From Streptomyces griseoaurantiacus (lineage in GTDB: Bacteria > Actinomycetota > Actinomycetes > Streptomycetales > Streptomycetaceae), in contig BNBP01000074.1 of the NCBI GenBank assembly GCA_014656015.1, positions 1 through 35,422 of the forward strand: a stretch of DNA of 35,422 nt, read 5' to 3'. Below the pieces are notes generated by a model. That model was not told where the DNA came from and ran no database searches. It was given only the letters and a program-made list of their open reading frames with translations. The translations under genes were made by a program, and so were the position numbers. Below are positions 23,037 to 30,592 of the stretch, one piece after another (position 1 is the first letter of the stretch; each line of letters opens with the position of its first letter).

Positions 23037-24787
23037 GCGGCGGCGGGCGGACACGGCGCGGGGACCGGGCGCGGCACGGGGACCCGCGGCACGCGGAGCG
23101 GACACGGCACGGGGGGCGGGCCGAAGAGGCCGACGGAAACGCCGTGGCCGGCGGGAGCCCCACGGGTGCCGGCAAGACCCCCAAGGGTGCCGGCCCCGAT
23201 ACCGGTCTGTTCCCCCGCTCCCTCCTGGCCCGCATCCCGCTCCCCCTGCGCGGCCTGCGCCCCCGCCTGCTGACCGCCTTCGTCCTGGTGGCCATGGCCA
23301 GCTCCCTGGGCACCGGGGCGCTCGCCTTCCGGGAGGCGCGCACGGGAGTGCTCCAGCAGAGCCAGGACTCCGTCATCAACCGGTTCCGTGCGAGCGTCGA
23401 CGCCGTCGCGCCCACCATCCCCCTGGCCCCGGACCGGTCGGACCTCCAGTCCGCGGTGGAACAGGTGCTGTACGCGAACCGTTCCGCCGGCTGGCGGGTC
23501 AGGGCCGCGTACGGCGATCACCGCGCCCAGGCCCCCGACACCGGCTTCGTCGAGCCGAGCCCCGAACTGCTGCGGTCGGTCCGGGGCCGGCGTGCCGCCG
23601 TGTTCCAGCGGATGAACGTCGACGGGCGTCCTCTGCTCGTCGTCGGCATGCCCGTCACGTACACCTCCGGCGAGGACAAGGAGCCGCGGCTCTCCGGGCT
23701 CGTCATGTACCTGGAGGTCCCCCAGACCACCGAACTGGGTTACGTCGAGGCGATGGTCAGTGGCATCGAGCGCGCCACCCTGGTGGCGCTGGGCCTCGCC
23801 GTCGTCCTGGCGCTGCTCGCCGCCAGCGGGGTGCTGCGCCCCGTACGGGCGCTGCGCCGGGCCACGCGCCGGATGGCCGCGGGCCATCTCGACGTGCGCC
23901 TCGAGGTCACCGGCTCCGACGAACTGGCCGACCTCTCCCAGTCCTTCAACGAATCGGCCGCCGAACTGGAGCGGACGGTGGCGGAGTTGCGCCGGCTGGA
24001 GGCCCAGGGGCGCCGTTTCGTGGCGGACGTGTCGCACGAGCTGCGCACGCCGCTCGCGGCGATGTCGGCGGTCACCGACGTCCTCGATCTGGAGGGGGAC
24101 GGGGAGACCGCCGAGGCACTGCGGCTCATCAGCGAGGGGACGAACCGGCTGAGCGGACTGGTGAACGACCTGATGGAGATCTCCCGCTTCGACGCGGGGG
24201 TCGCCGCGCTCAACCGGGACGAGATCGACCTGGCCGAGTCGGTACGGCGCACCGTCGCCTCGCGCTGGCCGCGGGAGGGGGAGGTGGAGCTCCGGCTGCC
24301 CGAGGCGGGCGTGCTCCGCGCACGCGTCGATCCGCGCCGGCTCGACGTGGTGACGGCGAACCTGGTCGGCAACGCGCTGCGGCACGGTCGGCCGCCCGTG
24401 CGGCTGACCCTCGAGGTACGGAAGGAAGGGACGGGCATGGCGTGGGCGGTCCTCCGGGTGACCGACAACGGGCCGGGCATCGCCGAGGACGCCCTGCCGC
24501 ACATCTTCGAACGGTTCTACAAGGCGAGCACCTCACGGAGCAGGAGTGAGAGCAGCGGGCTGGGGCTCGCCATCACGGCGGAGAACGTCCGCCTGCACGG
24601 GGGACGCATCCGGGCGGCGAACAGGCCGGAAGGCGGGGCGGAGTTCACGGTCGAACTCCCGCTGCACGACACCGACACCGGATCCGGCACCGCCCCCGGC
24701 ACCGACCCCGGCATCGATGCGGACACCGACACGGATGCCGATGCCGGCACCGCGGGCGGAACCGGATCCGGCGGGGGGACCCGGTGA
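23033..24787 (+). CDS. Sensor histidine kinase, AfsQ2/CseC-like
   Basis: A 584-residue membrane kinase. A long basic, low-complexity N-terminus (1-75) precedes TM1 (about 80-98), an extracellular sensor region (100-245), TM2 (about 248-268), a HAMP domain (VRPVRALRRATRRMAAGHL...), the phospho-acceptor His335 in ADVSHELRTP, and the ATPase with N box (ANLVGNALRHG), G1 (VTDNGPGIAED), F box (IFERFYKAS) and G2 (GLGLAI). The C-terminal 35 residues are Asp/Thr/Gly repeats (DTDTGSG, DADTDTDADAG) outside the domain. It starts inside the regulator stop and its own stop overlaps the lipoprotein GTG. Confidence 0.92.
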   Translation: MSGGGRTRRGDRARHGDPRHAERTRHGGRAEEADGNAVAGGSPTGAGKTPKGAGPDTGLFPRSLLARIPLPLRGLRPRLLTAFVLVAMASSLGTGALAFREARTGVLQQSQDSVINRFRASVDAVAPTIPLAPDRSDLQSAVEQVLYANRSAGWRVRAAYGDHRAQAPDTGFVEPSPELLRSVRGRRAAVFQRMNVDGRPLLVVGMPVTYTSGEDKEPRLSGLVMYLEVPQTTELGYVEAMVSGIERATLVALGLAVVLALLAASGVLRPVRALRRATRRMAAGHLDVRLEVTGSDELADLSQSFNESAAELERTVAELRRLEAQGRRFVADVSHELRTPLAAMSAVTDVLDLEGDGETAEALRLISEGTNRLSGLVNDLMEISRFDAGVAALNRDEIDLAESVRRTVASRWPREGEVELRLPEAGVLRARVDPRRLDVVTANLVGNALRHGRPPVRLTLEVRKEGTGMAWAVLRVTDNGPGIAEDALPHIFERFYKASTSRSRSESSGLGLAITAENVRLHGGRIRAANRPEGGAEFTVELPLHDTDTGSGTAPGTDPGIDADTDTDADAGTAGGTGSGGGTR

Positions 24788-25371
24788 GGGGCGCGCGCCT
24801 GGCGGCGCCGCTGTTCGGGCTCGTGGCCGCGGCCGTGCTCACGGCCTGCGGTGTTCCCCCGTCCGACGTCATCGAGGCCGGCGCGCCCGCGAGCGGCATG
24901 GTCTCCCCCGACCCGGGGCCGACCTCGACGTCCCCCACCGTCTCCCTCTTCTTCCTGCGGGACGGCGAGCCGGCCCCCTATCCCCGCCGGACCGCCGACG
25001 CCGCCGACCTCGAAGCCGTCGTGCGTCTGCTGTTCGAGGGGCCGACGCGGGAAGAGGCCGCGACCGCCACCACGCGGCTCCCCCGGCTGAGGACGGCGCC
25101 ACGGGTGACGGTCGTCGACGACGGACTCCTCTCCGTCCGCCTCCCCGCCGGAACCGGCTCGCTGAGCCGTCCTGCCATGCTCCAGCTGACCTGCACCGTG
25201 CTCCACGCGGCCCCGCCGTCGCCCACCGTCGCCGCCCGCCCCACCGCGAGCACCGGCGGCGGTGCCGTGGCCGTGTCCGAGGGAACCGGCAGCCTCCATG
25301 TGAGCGGCGACGGCTGGATGATGACGCAGTCGGGCGACGCGTGCCCGGCCGTCACCCGCCGACCCCGGTGA
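24784..25371 (+). CDS. Lipoprotein, third gene of the two-component operon
   Basis: A 195-residue exported lipoprotein. The signal peptide is short (GARLAAPLFGLVAAAVLTAC) with a lipobox LTAC and the lipidated Cys near residue 22. The middle (TVSLFFLRDGEPAPYPRR, then LEAVVRLLFEGPTREEAATATTRLP and VTVVDDGLLSVRLPAG) resembles the GerMN-like fold of LpqB and of lipoproteins encoded with streptomycete two-component systems. GTG at 24784 overlaps the kinase stop. By analogy with CseA it may modulate the kinase at the membrane surface; this is inferred from gene order only. Confidence 0.8.
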   Translation: MRGARLAAPLFGLVAAAVLTACGVPPSDVIEAGAPASGMVSPDPGPTSTSPTVSLFFLRDGEPAPYPRRTADAADLEAVVRLLFEGPTREEAATATTRLPRLRTAPRVTVVDDGLLSVRLPAGTGSLSRPAMLQLTCTVLHAAPPSPTVAARPTASTGGGAVAVSEGTGSLHVSGDGWMMTQSGDACPAVTRRPR

Positions 25372-25515
25372 ACCGCCTCCGGCCGGACGGGCCGCACGGC
25401 CCCGCGGGGAACCGCGCGGTCCGTTCGGCCGGCGGCCGTGCGCGGGAAGTGGTCGGCGTCCTCATGGGGACGACGAGGAAGAAGAACACCACCGCCCCGG
25501 CCTAGGCTCAAGGCC

Positions 25516-26241
25516 ATGGCCTCCCCCGACGCACGGCTCGTGCACGACCTCGCCCCCACCGGAGTGCTGCGCGCCTCCCTCAATCTCGGCAACCCGGTCC
25601 TCGCCCAGGGCACCCCCGAGGAGCCGTCCGGGATCACCGTCGACCTGGCCCGCGAGGTGGCCGCACGGCTGAGGGTGCCGGTGCGGTTCCTCTGCTTCGA
25701 CGCGGCCCGCAAGTCCTACGCCGCCATGGCCGAGGGCCACGCCGACCTGTGCTTCCTGGCCGTGGACCCGGACCGCGAGAAGGAGGTCGCCTTCACCCCG
25801 CCGTACGTGCACATCGAGGGGGTCTACGCGGTGCCGGTGGACTCGGGGTTCGGCACCGCCGGGGACGTGGACCGGGAGGGGGTGCGCGTCGGCGTCAAGA
25901 AGGGGTCCGCGTACGACCTGCACCTGACCCGCGCCCTGCGGCACGCCACGGTGGTGCGCGGTGAGGAGGGGGTCGACGTCTTCCACGCCGAGGATCTGGA
26001 CGTGGCCGCCGGCATCCGCCGGCCGTTGACCGCGCATGTGGCCCGGCACCCCGGACTGCGGCTGCTGGAACCCGCGTTCATGACGATCAGGCAGGCCGTG
26101 GGAACCACGCGGGAGCGGCGGCCGGAGACGATCCGCCGGCTCGGCGAGCTCGTGACCGGGCTGGTGGCCTCCGGCTTCGTCGCCACCTCGCTCGCCCGCT
26201 CGCACCAGGACCCCGCACTGGCCGCCCCCGTGCCGGTGTGA
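25516..26241 (+). CDS. Bacterial extracellular solute-binding-like protein (family 3) without signal peptide
   Basis: A 241-residue protein with the periplasmic-binding type-II fold: GVLRASLNLGNPVL, GITVDLAREVAARLRVPVRFLCFDAARKSYAAMAEGHADLCFLAVDPDREKEVAFTPPY in segments, then VGVKKGSAYDLHLTRAL, and a C-terminal helix. Family members bind amino acids for ABC uptake, but here the start MASPDARLVHDL carries no hydrophobic signal or lipobox, and no permease or ATPase is adjacent. An upstream in-frame ATG at 25438 adds only a basic, non-hydrophobic segment. A TAGGCT -10 (25503-25508) ends seven bases before the ATG, so the transcript may be leaderless. The role may be cytoplasmic, such as a cyclohexadienyl-dehydratase-like enzyme or sensor. 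Confidence 0.8.
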   Translation: MASPDARLVHDLAPTGVLRASLNLGNPVLAQGTPEEPSGITVDLAREVAARLRVPVRFLCFDAARKSYAAMAEGHADLCFLAVDPDREKEVAFTPPYVHIEGVYAVPVDSGFGTAGDVDREGVRVGVKKGSAYDLHLTRALRHATVVRGEEGVDVFHAEDLDVAAGIRRPLTAHVARHPGLRLLEPAFMTIRQAVGTTRERRPETIRRLGELVTGLVASGFVATSLARSHQDPALAAPVPV

Positions 26242-26361
26242 CCCGGCACGGGCGGTGACCGGCGCCCGCGTGCCGAGGCCGGTCCCCCCGGCGGGCCGGC
26301 GGGCGGGTCACCCGGGCCGGCGGGCAGCCGGGTCACTCGGGGGCAGGCCACCCGGGGGCGG

Positions 26362-26895
26362 TCACCCGGGGAGGCGGCCCATCTCGGCGGCGAAGTGGGC
26401 CGGGTCGCCGCTGTCGAACCCGCGGATCATCTCCCGGAACCGCCACGCCCCCGAGGAGTCCCGGACGAACTCGGCGAAGGTGGCGGCCGTGGCCTCGCCG
26501 ATGCCCGAGAAGTCGTCCGCCATGAGCTGCCGGTAGCCCTCCAGGACGACGACTCCGCCGTTGTGGATCTCGCCGAAGGTGCGCGGACCGGTGTTCTGGT
26601 GGATGGCCACTCCGGCCACCACCCTCCCGTACCGGGAGGACAGCCGGTCGAACTCGAAGACCATGTCCTCGACGAACCCGAAGCCCATCCCCGTCTCGCT
26701 GTGCCGCCGCATGTTGATCGTGCCGTCCGGCGAGCGGCTCTCGTAGTGCACGACGTAGACCGGCGGGCCGTGGGGGTCCTCGGCCGAGTAGGTCGCGGAG
26801 ATGATGTCGAGATGCCGGGGCGGCTCCCCGTACGGGCTCGGGTCCCATCGGAGCTTCATCTCGACCTTGCCCAGTCCGTCCCCGGCCCCAGTCAC
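26362..26895 (-). CDS. TerD-family protein, short actinobacterial form
   Basis: A 177-residue protein of the TerD fold, a Ca2+-binding family linked to tellurite resistance, phage and stress. Segments fitting the family are LRWDPSPYGEPPRHLDIISATY, VVHYESRSPDGTINM, HSETGMGFGFVEDMVFEFDRLSSRYGRVVAGVAIHQ, RTFGEIHNGGVVVLEGY and a C-terminal helix. The usual TerD N-terminal segment (KGxNVxL) is missing, and the acidic Ca2+ sites look reduced. GTG at 26895 is chosen (GAGGGGGA upstream); ATG at 26859 is the alternative. A promoter-like CATACT lies near 26942-26947 on the minus strand. It stands alone, without other ter genes. Confidence 0.82.
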   Translation of the reverse strand: MTGAGDGLGKVEMKLRWDPSPYGEPPRHLDIISATYSAEDPHGPPVYVVHYESRSPDGTINMRRHSETGMGFGFVEDMVFEFDRLSSRYGRVVAGVAIHQNTGPRTFGEIHNGGVVVLEGYRQLMADDFSGIGEATAATFAEFVRDSSGAWRFREMIRGFDSGDPAHFAAEMGRLPG

Positions 26896-26988
26896 CCTGT
26901 CAGTCCCCCTCGTGCCACGGCGAGACACCCCCGCACCCAGAAGTATGCCTCGCGGCCTGGCCTCTGACGCCTCCCCGGCCACCGGCAC

Positions 26989-27022
26989 ACGCCCCCTCCG
27001 GACCCCGGCCCGGAGGGGGCGT
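26989..27022. terminator. Strong hairpin in the TerD / MFS divergent region
   Basis: A perfect 13-bp stem (26989-27001 with 27010-27022), an 8-base loop and a downstream GGGGGCTCTCTT. It has the shape of a terminator but lies between divergent genes, so it would stop readthrough antisense to TerD or act in the TerD leader. Confidence 0.6.
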
Positions 27023-27084
27023 GGGGGCTCTCTTCCGAACCCGGCCGCCGGGTAGCCCGTTCGGGCTTCCTCACGCACGGCTCT

Positions 27085-27164
27085 CGTGGTGCGAGGGCAC
27101 CAGGACGCGGCGGCGGCTGGTCCGGCCGCACCAGAAGCGGTCGGGGCCCGGGGACGATGCCCGG
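27085..27164 (+). promoter_or_regulatory. Shared exporter control element, copy 1 (upstream of MFS gene)
   Basis: About 80 bases align without gaps to the reverse complement of 34311-34390 (about 65 matches). Site A is TGGTGCGAGGGCACCA (27087-27102) and site B is CTGGTCCGGCCGCACCAG (27117-27134), each palindromic, with centres 31 bp apart. A fully conserved block ACGATGCCCGG follows. Site B ends about 108 bases before the MFS start. Confidence 0.8.
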
Positions 27165-27241
27165 CCCGGGGGCCGAGGACGACCGTGGGGATGCGCGAAA
27201 TCCGCGCGCCCCCACCCCCCTCACCCCTGGAGTGATCAGCC

Positions 27242-28675
27242 GTGGCACTCGCCTCGTCCGTGTCCGAAGCCGTCGGCCCCCCGGGGCGCCTGGGCAAGGC
27301 GCCGATCGCCGCCCTCGGGATACTGGCCCTCGCCCTGGGCGCCCTGCAGTCCGTACTGGACCCCGCGTTGCCGCTGCTGCAAAGGGAGTTGGGCCTCAGC
27401 CCCTCCGAAGGGGCGCTGGTCGGCAACACGTTACTGGTGACCGGCGCGGTCGTCGCACCGGTCGCGGGCAAGCTCGGCGACCGCTACGGCGGCAGGCGGG
27501 TGCTGCTCCGGCTGATGGCGGTGGTCTCGGCCGGCGGAGTGCTGGCCTCGCTGGCGCCGAACCTGCCGGTGCTGCTGCTCGGCCAGGTGATGCAGGGCGT
27601 CATGGTGGGGGCGCTGCCCCTGTCCTTCATCCTGGTCCGCAAGAACCTCCCGGCCGCCCGCTCGCAGGCGGCGATCGGACTGGTCCTGGCCCTGTTCACG
27701 GGCGGCGGCATGGTCGGCACGCTGTTCGCGGGACCGGTCGCCGAGGGACTGTCCTGGCACTGGATGTTCGCCCTGCCGACGGCCGTGATCATCGTGGCGA
27801 CGCTCGCCGTGCTCCGGCTGATGCCGCACGATCCCCCGGCCCGGGCGGACAGCCGGATCGACTGGCCCGGTGTCCTGCTGCTGAGCGGGGCCCTGCTCAC
27901 GTTCATGATCGGCCTCGTGCGGGTGACGGGCTCGGGACTTCCGCCGCTCGCGGTCGCCGGGCTCGTCGTGCTCGTGGCCGCCCTCGTGACCGCGTGGATC
28001 CTCGTCGAACGCCGCACGGCCTCACCGATGGTGGACCTGCGCATGCTGGCGAGGCCCTCGATGTGGCACGCCTGCCTGCTCACCCTCGTCGTCTCCAGCG
28101 GCTTCGGCATGACGGCACTGCTGATCCCGCAGCTCCTGGCGATGCCCGAGCAGGCGCACGGCTTCGGGGCCGACACCACCGACATCGGGCTGCTCCTGCT
28201 GCCGGGCGCCATCGCCGGGTCACTCGCCGACTCGGTCGGCGGACTGGCGACCCGGCGCTTCGGACCGCGGGTCGTGGTCGTGGCGGGCAGCCTCGTCGCG
28301 GCCGCCACGCTGTTCGCGCTGGCCTCGCTGCACTCCTCGTCCTGGCAGCTCGTCCTCGCCAAGGCGCTGACCGCGTTCGCGGCCGGTGTCGGCACCACGG
28401 CGCTGCTCGCCGGTGCCGCGACCGACGTCGGGGCCGAGGACACCGGCATCGCCACCAGCCTGCTCGTGGTGACCCGCGTGATCGGGGTGGCCGTGGGCGC
28501 GCAGATCGGCGCCTCGATCCTCGACTCGGGGGCGGACGCCGTGACCGGGCTGCCGGCCGAGTCCGCCTTCGTCACCGGGTTCACCGTGGCCGGCCTCGTC
28601 GCCGCCGTGGCCCTGCTCGCCGTCCGTCTGACCAAGAACCGCACCACCACCTCGCACAAGGGAGCCCGGGCATGA
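27242..28675 (+). CDS. MFS drug exporter, DHA2-like
   Basis: A 477-residue membrane protein with 12 to 14 hydrophobic helices. The MFS motif A is GKLGDRYGGRRVLL after the second helix; the antiporter-type motif GGGMVGTLFAGPVAEGLSWHWMFALP marks proton-driven drug exporters. The length and the helix set after RIDWPGVLLLSGALLTFMIGL fit the DHA2 (EmrB/QacA) group. GTG at 27242 has GGAGTGA upstream. ATGA overlap with the monooxygenase gene means the two are expressed together, a common layout for drug modification plus export. The control element upstream is shared with the MMPL operon. Confidence 0.9.
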   Translation: MALASSVSEAVGPPGRLGKAPIAALGILALALGALQSVLDPALPLLQRELGLSPSEGALVGNTLLVTGAVVAPVAGKLGDRYGGRRVLLRLMAVVSAGGVLASLAPNLPVLLLGQVMQGVMVGALPLSFILVRKNLPAARSQAAIGLVLALFTGGGMVGTLFAGPVAEGLSWHWMFALPTAVIIVATLAVLRLMPHDPPARADSRIDWPGVLLLSGALLTFMIGLVRVTGSGLPPLAVAGLVVLVAALVTAWILVERRTASPMVDLRMLARPSMWHACLLTLVVSSGFGMTALLIPQLLAMPEQAHGFGADTTDIGLLLLPGAIAGSLADSVGGLATRRFGPRVVVVAGSLVAAATLFALASLHSSSWQLVLAKALTAFAAGVGTTALLAGAATDVGAEDTGIATSLLVVTRVIGVAVGAQIGASILDSGADAVTGLPAESAFVTGFTVAGLVAAVALLAVRLTKNRTTTSHKGARA

Positions 28676-29859
28676 CCGCGCACACGTCCACGAAGCGAAG
28701 CGTCCTGATCTCCGGGGCCAGTGTGGCCGGGCCCGCGCTGGCGTACTGGCTGCACCGGTCCGGCGCCTTCGAGGTCACGGTGGTGGAGAAGGCGGCCGCG
28801 CTGCGCGACGGCGGCTATCCGATCGACATCCGGGGCACCGCGGTCGAGGCGGTGCGGCGGGCCGGGCTGCTGCCGCGGCTGCGGGAGGCGCACCTCGACG
28901 CGCGCCGCGCGACCTTCCTCGACGCCGGCGGCGAGGTGATCGCCTCGGTGCCGGCGGGCGCCCTGGCCGGCGGCGCGGAGGGGCAGGACCTGGAGGTGCG
29001 GCGCGGGGACCTGGCCGCGCTGCTGTACGGCTCGGTACGGGACGACGTCGAGTTCCTGTTCGGCGACTGTGTCGACACCTTCGAGGAGCACGCGGACGGG
29101 GTCGACGTCACCTTCCGCAGCGGGCTGCGGCGCACGTACGACCTGGTCGTCGGCGCCGACGGCATGCACTCGGCGACCCGCGCCGCCCTGTTCGGCCCCG
29201 AGGAGCGGTACCACCGCTACCTCGGCTACTGCTTCGCCCTGTTCACCGTGCCCAACACGCTCGGTCTGGACCGGGAGCTGCTGATGTGGAACACCCCGGG
29301 CAGGGCCGCGGCCCTCTACGCCACCGGGGACCCCGAGGAGGTGCACGCCTTCCTCACCTTCCACCGGCCCGAGGCGCCCGGCGGCACGCTCCGGGACCCC
29401 GGCGCCGGGGCGGACCTGGTCGCCTCGGCCTTCGCGGACGCGGGCTGGGAGGTGCCCGCGATGCTCGGGGCGCTGCGGAAGGCGGCCGACCCGTTCCTCG
29501 ACACGGCCGGGCAGATCCGGCTGCCGCGGTGGTCCCGGGGCCGGGTCGCCCTCGTCGGGGACGCGGCCTACGCGCCCTCCTTCCTCACCGGGCAGGGCAC
29601 GAGCCTCGCGCTGGTCGGCGCCTACATGCTCGCCCACTCCCTCCTCACGCACCCCGGCCACGCGGAGGCCCTCGCCGCCTACGACCGCGACCTGCGCGCG
29701 TTCGTCGCCCTCAACCAGGGGCTGGTCGACGAGGGCGGGGCCCGGCTCTTCCCCGTCACGGCCGAGGCGCTGGAGCGGCGGAACACGATGCTGCGGGGCC
29801 TGTCCGCCCTGCCCGCCGCGCCTCCCCGGCCGGCCCACACCGCCCTCGTGCTGCCCTGA
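28672..29859 (+). CDS. FAD-dependent monooxygenase, PHBH/TetX-like
   Basis: A 395-residue flavoprotein of the aromatic hydroxylase class. The dinucleotide-binding motif reads GASVAGPALAYWL, followed by the acidic end VTVVEKA. The middle motif DLVVGADGMHSATRAALFG is the DG motif, and VALVGDAAYAPSFLTGQGTSLALVGAYML is the GD motif binding the FAD ribityl part. It would hydroxylate a small aromatic or inactivate a drug such as a tetracycline- or rifamycin-like compound, using NAD(P)H and O2; the substrate is unknown. The start overlaps the MFS stop. It ends 16 bases before the convergent response regulator. Confidence 0.9.
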   Translation: MTAHTSTKRSVLISGASVAGPALAYWLHRSGAFEVTVVEKAAALRDGGYPIDIRGTAVEAVRRAGLLPRLREAHLDARRATFLDAGGEVIASVPAGALAGGAEGQDLEVRRGDLAALLYGSVRDDVEFLFGDCVDTFEEHADGVDVTFRSGLRRTYDLVVGADGMHSATRAALFGPEERYHRYLGYCFALFTVPNTLGLDRELLMWNTPGRAAALYATGDPEEVHAFLTFHRPEAPGGTLRDPGAGADLVASAFADAGWEVPAMLGALRKAADPFLDTAGQIRLPRWSRGRVALVGDAAYAPSFLTGQGTSLALVGAYMLAHSLLTHPGHAEALAAYDRDLRAFVALNQGLVDEGGARLFPVTAEALERRNTMLRGLSALPAAPPRPAHTALVLP

Positions 29860-29875
29860 GGGGCGTACTGCTCGC

Positions 29876-30592
29876 CTACTGGTCGGGGCCGGCCTGCACC
29901 AGCCCCGTCCGGTAGGCGATGACGACGAGCTGGGCCCGGTCGCGGGCCTCCAGTTTCGTCATGGCGCGCTGCACGTGCGCGCGGACGGTGAAGGGGCTGA
30001 GGAACATCCGCTCGGCGATCTCCTGGTTGGACAGGCCGGTCGCCACGAGGGACACCATCTCGCGTTCGCGCGGGGTGAGCACGGCGAGCCGCGCCGAGTC
30101 GTGGGGCGTGCTCTCGTCCGGTGTGGCCAGGAACCGGGCGACGAGGGAACGGGTCGCGGCGGGCGACAGCAGCGTCTCCCCGCCGGCGATCGTCCGTACC
30201 GCCTCCGCGAGTTCCTCGGCCCCGATGCCCTTGCCGACGAAGCCGCCGGCCCCGGCGCGCAGCGCCCGGGCCACGTTCTCGTCGGTCTCGTAGGTGGTGA
30301 GGATCAGGACGCGGCAGTCGCGCAGGTCCGGGTCGGCGCAGATCCGCTCGGTGGCGGCGAGGCCGTCCACCTCGGGCATGCGGATGTCCATCACGACGAC
30401 GTCCGGGCGCAGTTCCCGGGCCAGCCGCACCGCCTCGCGCCCGTCGCCCGCCTCCCCGACGACGGTGATGTCCTCGGCGGTGTCGAGCAGCATGCGGAAG
30501 GCCCCGCGCAGCAGGGCCTGGTCGTCGGCGAGCAGTACGCGCAGCGGCCCGGTGCGTGCGGCCGCCCCGCCGTCCGTCGGCGTCTCGGTCAT
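29876..30592 (-). CDS. NarL/LuxR-type response regulator
   Basis: A 238-residue regulator. The receiver has Asp23-Asp24 in LLADDQALLRG, phospho-acceptor Asp69 in VVVMDIRMPEVDG, Thr-Thr in VLILTTYETDENV and Lys in GGFVGKGIGAEEL. The C-terminal LuxR helix-turn-helix is LTPREREMVSLVATGLSNQEIAERMFLS (in two helices) then VRAHVQRAMTKLEARDRAQLVV. ATG at 30592 overlaps the kinase stop (ATGA). It is the last gene of the MMPL-kinase-regulator operon and the natural candidate to bind the shared palindromic element at both exporter promoters. Confidence 0.93.
   Translation of the reverse strand: MTETPTDGGAAARTGPLRVLLADDQALLRGAFRMLLDTAEDITVVGEAGDGREAVRLARELRPDVVVMDIRMPEVDGLAATERICADPDLRDCRVLILTTYETDENVARALRAGAGGFVGKGIGAEELAEAVRTIAGGETLLSPAATRSLVARFLATPDESTPHDSARLAVLTPREREMVSLVATGLSNQEIAERMFLSPFTVRAHVQRAMTKLEARDRAQLVVIAYRTGLVQAGPDQ

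Noticed and set aside
26300..26372. Repeated GGTCACCCGGG-like units between the binding-protein and TerD genes
   Set aside because: Only four imperfect short copies at a convergent gene border, one covering the TerD stop. They are likely chance or weak terminator sequence.
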